Of a stretch of 64,000 bases of DNA, positions 37,262 to 49,500 are shown one piece after another (within the stretch, counting starts at the first letter, position 1; the number at the start of each line of letters is the position of its first letter). The stretch spans positions 68,195 through 132,194 of the forward strand of contig DATKQY010000057.1 in the NCBI GenBank assembly GCA_035532475.1, in the 5' to 3' direction. A program made the position numbers and the translations under genes. The notes beneath the pieces were generated by a model. It did not search any database. It was not told the DNA's origin and saw only the letters and a program-made list of their open reading frames with translations. The stretch comes from DATKQY01 sp035532475 (GTDB taxonomy: Bacteria > Actinomycetota > Acidimicrobiia > Acidimicrobiales > Bog-793).

Positions 37262-39067
37262 TCAGGCCTCGAGCAGCCGGTCGACGCCGTCGGTCACCGC
37301 GCGCTCGATCTCGCGGTGGGCGAGGACGTTCGCGTGCCGGTCGGTGCGGGCCACGACGACGCCGACGCCGCCCCCGGCGAGCCGCTCCCCGACCGCCCCG
37401 GCGAGCTCGCCGGCGGTCGCCACCTCGGTGACCGGCAGGCCGAGGCCACGGGCGGCCGAGCCGACCGCCTGGGCCTGGGGCGTCGCGAAGGCCCGCTCGA
37501 AAGTCTCCTCGGACAGGTCCCCGGCGTAGGGCAGGAACGAGAAGATCCCGCCGCCGCCGTTGTCGACCACGACGAGGGCGGCGTCGGGCACGTCCTCGAG
37601 GTCGCCGCGGACGAGCCCCGAGAGGTCGTGGAAGAAGGCGAGGTCGCCGAGCAGGCCGACCGTGGCCGCCACGGCCGGGTCCCCGGGGCGGCGACGCCGC
37701 CCGCGGCGGGAAGCCGCCACGCCGAGCACGGTCGAGACCACGCCGTCGATCCCGTTGGCGCCCCGGTTCGCCAGCAACCGCGGGGCGCCCTCGCGCGGGG
37801 CGGCGAACCACTCGACGTCCCGCACGGGCATGGAGGAGGACGCGACGAGGGTGGCGCCGCCCGGCACCAGCGCGAACAGCGCGCGCGCGACGCCTGGCTC
37901 GGTCAGCCCGGGGTGCGCCCCGACGACGGCGTCGATCACGCGCTGGGCGACCGACTCGGCGCCCTCCCAGCGCGTGAGCCATGCCGACGGGCCGGCGGAG
38001 GGATCGCGGGGGTCGAGGCGCTCGGCGGCGAGCGTGGCGAGACGGCCCGGGTCGGCGCGGACCACGAGCGCCGCCACCCGGTCCGGGTCCTGGTGGCGGC
38101 CGTAGGGGTCGACGAGGATGTGTCTCGTGCCGCCGGCGGCGAGGTCGGCCGACCACGAGCCGAGCACCCTGGAGGCGTGCGGGGCGCCCAGGTGGACGAC
38201 GACGTCGGGCGCGAGGCGCTCCCTGGCGAGCTCGCTCCGCAGGATCTGGTCGGCGGCGGCGACGACCACGTGGGGTCGCCCGAACCGCTCGCGGGGCCAG
38301 GCCAGCGGGTCGGCCAGCACCGGCCAGCCGAGCGCCCGGGCCAGCCCGAGGACGGCCTCCCGCCCGTGCTCGGGCTCCGCGCCGGCGGCGCCGCTCCCGG
38401 CGATGAGGAGGCCCCGCTCGACGCCGGCGACCACCTCGAGCAGCCGCTCGACGGTCACCTCGGGCGCGGCGGGCCCGGTGACCTCGTCGTGCCACGGGCG
38501 GCCGTCGACTCGCCCACGCGGGGGCGAGTCGGGCGCGCCGACGAGCGGCTCGGCGAAGGCCAGGTTGGCGTGGACCGGGCCCGGACCGCGCGGCCCGTGC
38601 GCCGCCTCGGCGACGAGGCGGGCGGCGAGGGAGCGCCACGAGGCGCGCCCCGCGTCGTCGGGCACCCCGAAGCTCCACGCGAAGCGGACCGCGCCGCCGA
38701 ACGCGCCCACCTGGTCGACGGTCTGGGGTGAGCCGACGCCGTGCAGCTCGGGCGGGCGGTCGGCCGTGCAGACGAGCAGGGGGACGCCCGCCAGGTCGGC
38801 CTCGACGACCGCGGCGTGGACCTCGACCGAGGCGGTGCCGCTCGTCGTGACGACGGCGGCCGGCCGGCCCGACTCGAGGGCGATGCCGAGGGCGTAGAAG
38901 GCCGCGGAGCGCTCGTCGAGGCGGACGTGCACCCGCACGCGCCGCTCGGCGAGGAGGGCCGTGGCGAGCGGCGCCGAGCGCGAGCCCGGCGCGACGACGG
39001 CGTCGCGCACCCCGGCGCGGACCCACTCGTCGACGAGCGTGGCGGCGAAGTCGGCCTGTACCGTCAT
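37262..39067 (-). CDS. menD: MenD, 2-succinyl-5-enolpyruvyl-6-hydroxy-3-cyclohexene-1-carboxylate synthase
   Basis: A 601-residue ThDP-dependent synthase that joins isochorismate and 2-oxoglutarate in menaquinone synthesis. Typical N-terminal segments are DAVVAPGSRSAPLATAL, HVRLDERSAAFYALG and TTSGTASVEVHAAVVEA with TADRPPEL. The ThDP motif near the C-terminus includes GDLAFFHDLSG and VVVDNGGGGIFSFLP. ATG at 39067 stands only 5 bp from the divergent menH start. The 157-bp gap at its end before ohr holds the ohr regulatory region. Confidence 0.94.
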   Translation of the reverse strand: MTVQADFAATLVDEWVRAGVRDAVVAPGSRSAPLATALLAERRVRVHVRLDERSAAFYALGIALESGRPAAVVTTSGTASVEVHAAVVEADLAGVPLLVCTADRPPELHGVGSPQTVDQVGAFGGAVRFAWSFGVPDDAGRASWRSLAARLVAEAAHGPRGPGPVHANLAFAEPLVGAPDSPPRGRVDGRPWHDEVTGPAAPEVTVERLLEVVAGVERGLLIAGSGAAGAEPEHGREAVLGLARALGWPVLADPLAWPRERFGRPHVVVAAADQILRSELARERLAPDVVVHLGAPHASRVLGSWSADLAAGGTRHILVDPYGRHQDPDRVAALVVRADPGRLATLAAERLDPRDPSAGPSAWLTRWEGAESVAQRVIDAVVGAHPGLTEPGVARALFALVPGGATLVASSSMPVRDVEWFAAPREGAPRLLANRGANGIDGVVSTVLGVAASRRGRRRRPGDPAVAATVGLLGDLAFFHDLSGLVRGDLEDVPDAALVVVDNGGGGIFSFLPYAGDLSEETFERAFATPQAQAVGSAARGLGLPVTEVATAGELAGAVGERLAGGGVGVVVARTDRHANVLAHREIERAVTDGVDRLLEA

Positions 39068-39072
39068 CGGCG

Positions 39073-39852
39073 ATGGGTGAGGGAGCGACGCCGCCGGACG
39101 GCGGCCTGGCGGCCGATCGGGCCGGGTCCGGGGCCCGCGTCGTGCTCGTGCACGGCTTCACGCAAAGCGCCCGCTCCTGGCGGGTCGTCGCCGGCGAGCT
39201 CGAGGCGGCGCACGAGGTCGTCACCGTGGACCTGCCGGGCCACGGCGGCTCGGCGCACTGCGCGGCGCGCGACCTCGACCAAGCGGCGCGGCTCCTCGGC
39301 GAGGCCGGCGGCAGGGCGACGTACGTCGGCTACTCGATGGGCGGACGGGTCTGCCTCCTCCTCGCGCTCGCCGAGCCGGAGCTCGTGGAGGGCCTCGTCC
39401 TCGTCGGCGCGACCCCGGGCATCGTGGACGGGGCGGAGCGTGCCGCCCGGCGCGCCTCGGACGAGGCCCTGGCCGGGCGGATCGAGGCGCTCGGCCTCGA
39501 GGGGTTCCTCGACGAGTGGCTGGCCGGCCCGCTCTTCGCCCACCTCACCCCGGCACAGGCCGACCGGGAGGCCCGCCTGGTGAACACGGCTGCGGGGCTC
39601 GCCGCAGCGCTGCGGGCGCTCGGGACGGGCCGCCAGGAGCCGTGCTGGGAGCGCCTCGGAGAGCTCGCGATGCCGGTGCTCGCCGTCGCGGGCGAGGACG
39701 ACGCCAAGTTCGCCGCGCTGGCCGAGCGGATGGCCCGCGCGATCGGCCCGAACGCCCGCGCCGCCCTTTTGGCGGGCGCCGGGCACGCCGTCGCCTTCGA
39801 GCGGCCGGGGGCCTTCGTCGGCGAGCTGCGGCGCTTCCTCGCCGGGCGCTGA
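39073..39852 (+). CDS. menH: Alpha/beta hydrolase, MenH-like
   Basis: A 259-residue alpha/beta hydrolase: oxyanion HGFTQSARSW, nucleophile elbow GYSMGGR (Ser), acid in AGEDDAKF and the His of GAGHAVAFERP. The position between menD and menA points to MenH, which eliminates pyruvate from SEPHCHC. ATG 39073 is preceded by TACCGT eight bases upstream (39059-39064), suggesting a leaderless transcript whose promoter lies across the menD start. Confidence 0.85.
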   Translation: MGEGATPPDGGLAADRAGSGARVVLVHGFTQSARSWRVVAGELEAAHEVVTVDLPGHGGSAHCAARDLDQAARLLGEAGGRATYVGYSMGGRVCLLLALAEPELVEGLVLVGATPGIVDGAERAARRASDEALAGRIEALGLEGFLDEWLAGPLFAHLTPAQADREARLVNTAAGLAAALRALGTGRQEPCWERLGELAMPVLAVAGEDDAKFAALAERMARAIGPNARAALLAGAGHAVAFERPGAFVGELRRFLAGR

Positions 39853-39872
39853 ACGGGCGGCGCCCCCGGGCC

Positions 39873-40796
39873 TCACAGCGCGATGCCGATCGCGAGCAGC
39901 GCCCCGAAGCCGAGCTGGAGCAGGCCCGTCTTCCCGAGCACCTCGACCAGGGACCGGCCCTCGGCGCCGCCGAGCACCCGCCGGACCGGCGAGACGGCGA
40001 GCGCCGCGGCGAGGAGCCCGAGGAGCGCGAAGTGCCGCCAGGAGGCGACCGCCGCCGAGCACAGCACGGCGACGACCACGCACGAGACGTACAGGGCCCG
40101 CGTCGGGCCCGGGCCGAGCACGACGGCGAGGGTGCGCTTGCCGGCGAGCTCGTCGGTCGGGATGTCGCGCAGGTTGTTGACCACGAGCAGGGCCACCGCC
40201 AGCAGCCCGACGGGCACCGCGGCGACGAAGGCCAGCGCCGAGACCCGACCCGAGCTCACGTAGGCCGTGCCCACCACGGCGACGAGGCCGAAGAAGACGA
40301 AGACGAACAGCTCGCCGAGGCCGAGGTAGCCGTAGGGGCGGGGGCCGCCCGTGTAGAACCAGCCCGCCGCGATCGAGGCGGCGCCGACCAGGAGGAGCCA
40401 CGGGGAGGTGGCGACGGCGAGCACGAGGCCGGCGGCGGCGCCGAGCCCGAACGAGGCGAGGGCGGCCCGGCGCACCGCCCGGGCGGACGCGAGCCCGCCG
40501 GCGACGAGGCGCGTCGGCCCGACCCGGTCCTCGTCGGTGCCGCGCTTGCCGTCGGAGTAGTCGTTCGCGTAGTTCGTGCCGATCTGCATGGAGAGCGCGA
40601 CCACGAGGGCGAGCACGGCGCGCCACCACACGACGCGGCCCGCCGCCGCCGCGACGGCGACACCGACGGCGACCGGCACGAGCGCCGCGGGGAGCGTGCG
40701 GGGCCGCGCCCCGAGGGCCCAGCTGCGCGCGCTCGTCACGCGCCGGCCGGGTGCGGGGCCGGACCGCGGCACCGGCGCGCCGAGCCCACCGGTCAC
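39873..40796 (-). CDS. menA: 1,4-Dihydroxy-2-naphthoate polyprenyltransferase
   Basis: An integral-membrane UbiA-family prenyltransferase of 307 residues that attaches the polyprenyl tail in menaquinone synthesis. About eight membrane helices are visible. The first Asp-rich motif is NYANDYSDGKRGTDED, and the second region is NNLRDIPTDELAGKRTLAV. I chose GTG 40796 because it overlaps the menB stop (GTGA), as is usual here; GTG 40739 would remove 19 residues that precede the conserved start and is a fair alternative. Confidence 0.93.
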   Translation of the reverse strand: MTGGLGAPVPRSGPAPGRRVTSARSWALGARPRTLPAALVPVAVGVAVAAAAGRVVWWRAVLALVVALSMQIGTNYANDYSDGKRGTDEDRVGPTRLVAGGLASARAVRRAALASFGLGAAAGLVLAVATSPWLLLVGAASIAAGWFYTGGPRPYGYLGLGELFVFVFFGLVAVVGTAYVSSGRVSALAFVAAVPVGLLAVALLVVNNLRDIPTDELAGKRTLAVVLGPGPTRALYVSCVVVAVLCSAAVASWRHFALLGLLAAALAVSPVRRVLGGAEGRSLVEVLGKTGLLQLGFGALLAIGIAL

Positions 40797-41644
40797 GGCC
40801 TCCGGGGGAAGCGGGAGAAGTCCGGCGGCCGCTTCTCGACGAAGGCGTTCCGCCCCTCCTGGCCCTCCTCGCTCATGTAGAAGAGCATCGTGGCGTCGCC
40901 GGCGAGCTGCTGGATGCCGGCGAGCCCGTCGTCGGCGGCGTTGAAGCCGGCCTTCAGCAGCCGCAGCGCCATCGGGGAGAGGGCGAGCATCTCCCGGCAC
41001 CACTGGACGGTCTCGGCCTCGAGGCGCTCGAGCGGCACGACCGCGTTCACGAGGCCGAGCTCGAAGGCGCGCGCCGCGTCGTACTGGCGGCAGAGGAACC
41101 AGATCTCCTTCGCGCGCTTCAGGCCGATCGTCCGGGCCAGCAGCCCGGCCCCGAAGCCGGCGTCGAAGCTGCCGACCCGCGGGCCCGTCTGGCCGAAGCG
41201 GGCGTTGTCGGCGCAGATCGTGAGGTCGCAGACCAGGTGGAGGACGTGGCCCCCGCCGATGGCGTAGCCCGCGACCATCGCCACGACCGGCTTCGGCAGC
41301 CGCCGGATCTGGATCTGCAGATCGAGGACGTTCAGGCGCCCGATGCCCCGCCGGGCGACCTCGTCGTCGCCGAGGTAGCCGTCCTCGCCGCGGATCCTCT
41401 GGTCGCCGCCCGAGCAGAAGGCCTCCGTGCCCTGGCCGGTCAGGACCACGACCCCCACCTCGGGGTCGTCGCGGGCCTCCTCGAAGGCCGCCGACAGCTC
41501 GGCGACCGTCTGTGGGCGGAAGGCGTTGCGGACCTCGGGGCGACAGATCGTGATCTTCGCGATGCCTTCGGCGGTCTCGTAGCGGATGTCGCGGTAGCTG
41601 CCGGCCGCCTTCCAGGCGGGCGGTGGCGGCTCTTCGTGGCTCAT
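40793..41644 (-). CDS. menB: 1,4-Dihydroxy-2-naphthoyl-CoA synthase
   Basis: A 283-residue crotonase-fold enzyme that closes the second ring of the naphthoquinone. MenB-specific segments are CRPEVRNAFRPQTV, FCSGGDQRIRGEDGY, VAMVAGYAIGGGHVLHLVCDLTI-type oxyanion region (39-residue area around residues 115-140) and GSFDAGFGAGLLAR. ATG at 41644 overlaps, on the opposite strand, an ATG of the menE frame. TAGCCT on the minus strand at 41655-41660 could be its -10. Confidence 0.95.
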   Translation of the reverse strand: MSHEEPPPPAWKAAGSYRDIRYETAEGIAKITICRPEVRNAFRPQTVAELSAAFEEARDDPEVGVVVLTGQGTEAFCSGGDQRIRGEDGYLGDDEVARRGIGRLNVLDLQIQIRRLPKPVVAMVAGYAIGGGHVLHLVCDLTICADNARFGQTGPRVGSFDAGFGAGLLARTIGLKRAKEIWFLCRQYDAARAFELGLVNAVVPLERLEAETVQWCREMLALSPMALRLLKAGFNAADDGLAGIQQLAGDATMLFYMSEEGQEGRNAFVEKRPPDFSRFPRRP

Positions 41645-41653
41645 GGCGGCCGT

Positions 41654-41659
41654 TAGGCT
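41654..41659 (+). promoter_or_regulatory. Candidate -10 box for leaderless menE, shared with menB promoter
   Basis: TAGGCT, seven bases before GTG 41667. The same bases read TAGCCT on the other strand, ten bases before the menB ATG, so one TAGGCTA block may serve both directions. Confidence 0.5.
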
Positions 41660-41666
41660 ACCCGCC

Positions 41667-42820
41667 GTGCGCCGCCTCGTCGCCTTCGACCTCGTCGCCG
41701 GCGGGACCTTTGTCGACGCGATGCGCAGCTGCTTCGACGCCGGTGACGCCGTCCTCCCCCTCGACCAACGGCTGCCCCCTGCGGCGCGCCGGCGGCTCGT
41801 CGAGGCGCTCCGGCCCGCCGCGGTCCTCGGCTCCGACGGCGAGGAACGCGCCCTTCGGGGGGCCCTGCCGGTCGAGGAGGGCGACGCCCTCGTCATGGCG
41901 ACGTCGGGCACGACGGGCACGCCGAAGGGCGTCGTGCTCACCCATGCCGCCGTCGCCGCCTCGGCGGAGGCGACGAGCGCGTACCTCGGCGTCGACCCCT
42001 CCACCGACCGCTGGCTGTGCTGCCTGCCCCTCGCCCACGTGGGCGGGCTCTCGGTCGTGACGAGGGCGCTCCACACCGGCACGGCGCTCGAGGTCCTCGC
42101 AGGCTTCGACGCGGAAGCGGTGCTCGCCGCGCGGCGGCGGGGCGCCACCTTGGTCTCGCTCGTGCCGACGACGCTGCGCCGGCTCGGCGGCGAGGGCGCC
42201 GCGGCGTTCCGGCGCATCGTCCTCGGCGGCTCGGCCCCGCCCGAGGAGCTGGCGCCGAACTGCGTCGCCACCTACGGCATGACCGAGACCGGCAGCGGCG
42301 TCGTCTACGACGGCCTGCCCCTCGGGGGCGTCGAGGTCCGAATCGGCGAGGGCGGCGAGGTCATGCTGCGCTGCCCGATGCTGCTGCGCGCCTACCGCGA
42401 CGGCACCGACCCGCGCGACGCGAACGGCTGGCTCCCCACCGGCGACGCCGGCGAGCTCGGCGCCGACGGCCGGCTCGTCGTGCACGGCAGGCTGTCGGAC
42501 CTCGTCGTCTCCGGCGGCGAGAACGTCTGGCCCGTCGAGGTCGAGACGCTGCTCGGCCGCCACCCCGGCGTCGCCGAGGTCGCGGTGGCGGGCGTGGCGG
42601 ACCCCGAGTGGGGGGAGCGCCTCGTCGCCTACGTCGTCCCCGCCCCCGGCCTGCCGGTGCCGGCCCTCGCGGAGCTGCGGGCCCTCGTGCGCGACGAGCT
42701 CGGTCCCTGGGCGGCGCCGAAAGAGCTCGTGGTCGTCGACGCGCTCCCGCGCACGGCGATCGGCAAGATCCGGCGGGCCGAGCTCGCCGGGGGCGGCCGG
42801 CACCGCGCCGGGGCGGCGCG

Positions 42821-42824
<4 letters not shown>
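41667..42824 (+). CDS. menE: O-succinylbenzoate-CoA ligase-type AMP-binding enzyme
   Basis: A 385-residue acyl-adenylate-forming enzyme. The P-loop is MATSGTTGTPKGVV, the acyl pocket motif is ATYGMTETGSG, the hinge region is WLPTGDAGELGADGRLVVHGRLSDLVVSGGENV in part, and the C-terminal Lys is in PRTAIGKIRR. It is short for the class, as usual for MenE. GTG 41667 is favoured by the TAGGCT box; ATG 41643 would add eight residues and overlap the menB start. The next gene starts in its stop codon. Confidence 0.9.
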
Positions 42825-44865
<2,041 letters not shown>

Positions 44866-44869
<4 letters not shown>

Positions 44870-45564
44870 GCGGCACGACCCGGGTCCGTCCGCCGCGCAG
44901 GATCCGCCCCGGCACCCGGCGCGTCCTCGAGCCGGGCCGGCGGCTCACCTGCGCGGTGCTGGCGCCCGGGCCCGAGGAGTGGGTGGCCGTCGACCTCGCC
45001 ACCGGGGCCTTCGTGCGCGTCCGCCCGGCCGACACGGCCGCGCTGGCCGGCGAGCACCGGGCGCTCGACGTCGTCATGGTCGTCCTCGGCGAGGACGAGG
45101 ACCCCCTCGACCCGTCGAGGCCGGAGGCCGTCGTGCCGGCGGCGCTCCCCGAGCGGGTCGGCCGGCTGACCCGTCGTAGGGGGCGTCGGCTGCTGAAGCG
45201 CCTCGCCGCCCCCGAGCGCCGGGGCCTGCCGCTCCTCGGCACCCGGGGCCCGTCGATCGCGTTCGTCGACCTCGACGGCACGGCGCCCTCGGTCACGGTC
45301 GTCCGCGTCTCGGCGCGCACCGTCGAGCTCGCCACGCGCGCCGACGGCGAGGCGGTCCTCGCGATCAGCTGGGCCGGGGTGGACTGGACGATCCCCGTGG
45401 CCGATCCGGAGGCCCGCGCCGCGGCGCTCGCCGCGGCGCAGCCGCTTCGGGCGAAGCCGCTGTCGGTGGCGCTCGGGTTCAAGCCCGGGTTCCTCGTCGT
45501 CGGCCTCGGCCGCGTCCGGGACGGGCATGCCCCGAAGCTCGTCCTGGCGGTGCTGCCGAGGTAG
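44866..45564 (+). CDS. Conserved hypothetical protein
   Basis: A 232-residue protein, GTG start overlapping the DUF255 stop. It opens with a basic stretch (RVRPPRRIRPGTRR), followed by beta-rich segments such as EEWVAVDLATGAFVRVR and FVDLDGTAPSVTVVRVS, and a central basic helix (RLTRRRGRRLLKRLA). No membrane segment or known motif. High third-position GC across the frame supports coding. Function unknown. Confidence 0.7.
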
Positions 45565-45615
45565 GGCGCCGGCGGACCGGGGGCGGCGTGGGGCCCGTCC
45601 CCGGGGCTGGTGGGT

Positions 45616-46287
45616 CTAGCGGGGGAGCGTCGCCGCCGCGAGGTCCTCGGCCATCGCCCAGCCGAAGACGACGAGGCAGTCGCGCCGGCCCCGATCGAGG
45701 GGCTGGAACAGCTCGACCAGCTCGGAGGCGGCGTCGCCCGCCTTGCGCGGCGCGTAGTCGAGCATGCCGAACGCCCCGCCGTCGCCCTGGACGGTGAAGA
45801 CCCGGTCGTCGAGCTGGCCCTCCACGGCGAAGCGCTTGGCGAGGCGCCGGCCCCACGCGCGCTCCTCCCCCGTCGGCTTGTGCCCGGGACGCGGGACGAC
45901 GTCGTCGAGGCCGCCGTAGGCGCGCAGCGCCGCCGGGTCCTCCATCCTCGTGCCGACGAGGACGTCCTCGTCGGGGAAGGCGAGCACCGCGCGCCGGTAG
46001 AGATCGCGCATCACCGACTTGAGCGCCTGCTCGGCCGCGCCGGAGCGGGCGAAGGAGGCGACGCCGATGAGCAGGCTCGGCGTCCCGCCGATGCGCTCCA
46101 GGGTGCTGAACGCGAAGCCCCGGAGCTTGTCGGTCTCGCGGGCGTGGGTGACCAGGACCCACTCCTCGCGCTGCTTGGAGAGGAAGCCCACCTCGTAGCC
46201 GGACTCGCCGTCCGTGCACAGGTCGGCCATCTCAGCGAGCTCCGCGTCGCTGAGCGCCGTGCAGTCCTTCGTCGCGACGTCGATCAC
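45616..46287 (-). CDS. Hypothetical protein, possibly GNAT-like
   Basis: A 223-residue soluble protein from GTG 46287 (GAGGG upstream). The stretch FAFSTLERIGGTPSLLIGVASFARSG, followed by helices with a basic segment (MRDLYRRAVLAF), loosely resembles an acetyltransferase fold, without a clear acetyl-CoA loop. It converges on the hypothetical gene ending at 45564 with a 51-bp gap. The function cannot be stated. Confidence 0.65.
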   Translation of the reverse strand: MIDVATKDCTALSDAELAEMADLCTDGESGYEVGFLSKQREEWVLVTHARETDKLRGFAFSTLERIGGTPSLLIGVASFARSGAAEQALKSVMRDLYRRAVLAFPDEDVLVGTRMEDPAALRAYGGLDDVVPRPGHKPTGEERAWGRRLAKRFAVEGQLDDRVFTVQGDGGAFGMLDYAPRKAGDAASELVELFQPLDRGRRDCLVVFGWAMAEDLAAATLPR

Positions 46288-46553
46288 GTTGCCCTCGGCC
46301 CCTTCGGTGCTCGGTTACCTGCCGCCGGACGGTCCGGATGTCGTCACACCGCACCGCCGGTCGCCCCACCGCCCGCCGGCTCGGACGCCACGGCTCGCGC
46401 AGCAGCGGGAGCACAAGGCGCGCCGCTCCGACGACGGGGGGACACGCGATTCTACGGGAACGCGCAACATCCCTGCCAAGCGCCCCTGCGACGGGGTCCG
46501 CGGGGCGCCCCTCGGGGGTCCGGCCCCCCGTCGCAGCCCCGGCGCAGGACGGG
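46288..46553. other. Intergenic region upstream of hypothetical gene and downstream of dnaE
   Basis: A 266-bp stretch with no gene I can support. The part next to dnaE holds a long inverted repeat (46486-46536). The rest contains presumably the promoter of the hypothetical gene ending at 45616, with no clear boxes. Confidence 0.5.
46486..46536 (-). terminator. Hairpin downstream of dnaE
   Basis: An 11-bp perfect stem (CTGCGACGGGG / CCCCGTCGCAG) encloses 29 bases that contain a second small hairpin (GGGGCGCCCC at 46502-46511). It begins 18 bp after the dnaE stop. No T-run follows, so it would be a U-less terminator or mRNA-end stabiliser. Confidence 0.45.
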
Positions 46554-49500
46554 TCAGGGGGCGAGCGCGTTGGCCCCGAGCAGCTCCTTCAGCGCGCCGA
46601 CGAAGCCCCCGCGGGGGTCGACGTTGAACTCGGCGGGCAGGCGGAGGACCTTCGAGCCGAGGCGGAGGTACAGGGGGACGGAGCCCGGGTGCTCGACGAC
46701 GAGCTCCCTAAGGCGCAGCACGACCGACTCGGTGAGCGAGTTGACCGGCACGCTGACCTCGAGCGGGGTGTTGGCGTCGTCGGCGACGAGCACGGGCCGG
46801 GTGATCTCGTGGACGAGCAGCTTCGGCTGGTCGTCCCTGCTGTCGAGGCGGCCGCGCACGCAGACGATGGCGTCCTCCTCGAGGCGGATGCCGTACTCCG
46901 CCATCGCCTTTGGGAAGACCATGACCTCGATCGCGGCCTCGAGGTCCTCGAGGACGAACTGGGCCATCAGCTCCCCGCGGCGCGTGTAGCGGCGCGACAG
47001 GGACGTGACGACCCCGCCGACGACACGGACGCCGCCCCCCTCGCCGTAGCCCGCGGGGGTCCCCGCCGCGGCCGCCGCGGCCTGGTCGATGAGGTCGCGG
47101 ATGGAGCCGTCGGTGTGGCGCCGGAGCGCCGACTCCATGCCGAGGAGCGGGTGGTCGCTCACGTAGAGGCCGAGCATCTCCTTCTCGCAGGCGAGCAGCT
47201 CGGCCTTGTCGAACTCGACGTCGGGGATCTCGCGGCGGGCCTCGTCGTAGGCGGACCCGGTCCCGTCCTGGTCGGCGGCGGCGTCGCCGAGCAGCGAGAA
47301 CAGGGTCGAGATCCCGAGCTCCTCCTCCCGGCGGCGGGTGAGCACCCCGTCGATGATGTCCTCGAAGACGAGGCAGAGGCCCTTGCGGGGGTGGCCGAGC
47401 GAGTCGAACGCCCCGGCCTTGGCGAGCGACTCGACGGTGCGCTTGTTGAGCACGCTCGGGTCGACCCGGCAGCAGAAGTCGTGGAAGTCGGCGAACGGGC
47501 CGTTCTTCTCCCGCTCGGCGACGATGTGGGCGACGAGCCCCTCGCCGACGTTGCGGATGGCGGAGAGGCCGAAGACGATCGAGCCGCCGGTGCCCGCCTC
47601 CGCGGCGTGCCTGGCGGTGAAGTTCGACGACGACAGGTTCACGTCGGGGACGTGCACCTCGATGCCGAGGTTGCGGCACTCGGCGAGGTAGACCGCCGTC
47701 TTGTCCTTGTCGTCCTTCACCGAGGACAACAACGCGGCGAGGTACTCGACCGGGTGGTTCGCCTTCAGCCAGGCGGTCTGGTAGGCGACGAGGCCGTAGC
47801 CGTAGGAGTGGGACTTGTTGAAGGCGTAGTCGGCGAAGGGCTCGATGATGTCGAACAGCTCGGTGGCCAGCTTCTCCGTGTAGCCCTCGGCGACGCAGCC
47901 GGCAACGAACTTCTCGCGCTCGGCGGCGATTAGCGAGCGGATCTTCTTCCCGCAGTTGTGCACGAGGAAATCCTCGACCACGGCGTAGGGACGTTCAGGC
48001 TGCGCCATCTCGAAGTCGAAGCACGGGAGGTCGCCCACGTACTCGACCGACGCCACCGCGTCCCAGACCAAGTCGCCGCTGCGCAGGTCCTCGAGCCGTT
48101 CGGAGTAGAGAAGGCCATTGAGGCTGTCGCGGTGGACAACCCGAGTCGTCGCCCAGCCACCACCGTCGATGCCCAGACGCCGCTTCGACTTTCCGGTGAC
48201 CCGGCTCGCGCGAGCAAGCTCTTTCGACAGGAACGACGACGGGATGCCGATGTTGGTGGCACTGGAGCGCTCGCCCCACCCGACGAGCCAGCGATCCAAT
48301 CTTGCTGCCTTGAGCCCCGTGAGGTGCGGTGATACGAGCCGCGCAAAGGCCTTGGCCTGTCCCTTGTCGGCGATCGAGAGCGTCCAATGGGTGCCGTGCC
48401 CATCGACGCTCCGCCGATGCAGGTTTGACAGGATCCCGGTGCGCAGCAGCATGCGCTTCAGGCCGAGACAGACGTCCTTGCTCTTCGAGCCGAAGTGGGC
48501 GCCACTGCGATCGGCCCAACCGTCGGCGCAGAAGTAGAGCCCAAGGAAACGCTCCACCTTGGTGAGCGGAGCGTTGATCAGGCGCAGCGGGATCGTCTTG
48601 TCCGCCGAAAGCCCCAGCTTGCCCAGGCAGTCGGCCAAGTCGAGGAGCTCGTGGTTGGTCAAGGCAACCCGCGTCACTCCGCCGACACGTTGCACCCGAC
48701 TGGGCGAGTAGCCGAAGTGCTCGACAAAGGCAGAGCAGAACGCCCCGATCAGCTCCGGGTCCGTATTGCAGAAGTGGGGCAGCTGTCGCGGGCCGTTCAC
48801 CAGGTCCGGCGTGTCGCCCTCGGAGATGAGAAGCGCCGCGAGCTCGACTTGGGCCATCGTGACCTTGCTGGCGCCGTCGGTCACCGTACGAGCTGCAACT
48901 GCGACCAGATCTCCAGGAGCGATGGCCCCCAGCTCCTTCCAGTCCTCCTCGACGAGGAATCGATGCTCGGCCGTCGCCTCGATGGAATAGCCGGTCGAGG
49001 TAGTGAGTCGATAGACGGGCTTCGTACCCACCGGCCAGACGTCGGCGACTTCGGCGAATCTCGACGATGCGCTGGTCGTATCGATGGTCTGGACACGCCG
49101 ATCGGCGAGCCCCATCACATGCTCGATCGGCACGTAACCATGGTTCCTGGTCAACATCAGGCTGCCCGCCGGCAGACATGCCTTCCTGAGGTTGTCCGCC
49201 TCCTCGAGGGAGTAGCCGGCGAAGCGCTGCGCCACGCGCATCACCGACTCCTGGTAGAGCATCAGGCCGTAGGTGTCGCCGAGGATGCCCTCGAGGTCCG
49301 GATGGAGGTAGGTGAGGGCCTTTCTCCCGTTCTTCAGCTCGGGATAGTCCCGGTGCATGTTCGCCGCCATCGGGCCCGGCCGGTAGAGGGCGACGAGGGC
49401 CGCGACGTCGTCGAAGGACGTCGGCGCGAGCGAGCGCAGCGTGGCGCGCATCGCGCCGCCCTCCAGCTGGAACACCCCGATCGACTCCGCCCGGCGCAGC

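Noticed and set aside
47930..49180. Treating the dnaE insertion as a separate gene or a frameshift artefact.
   Set aside because: The frame is continuous and both splice junctions match intein rules, so one gene with an intein explains it.
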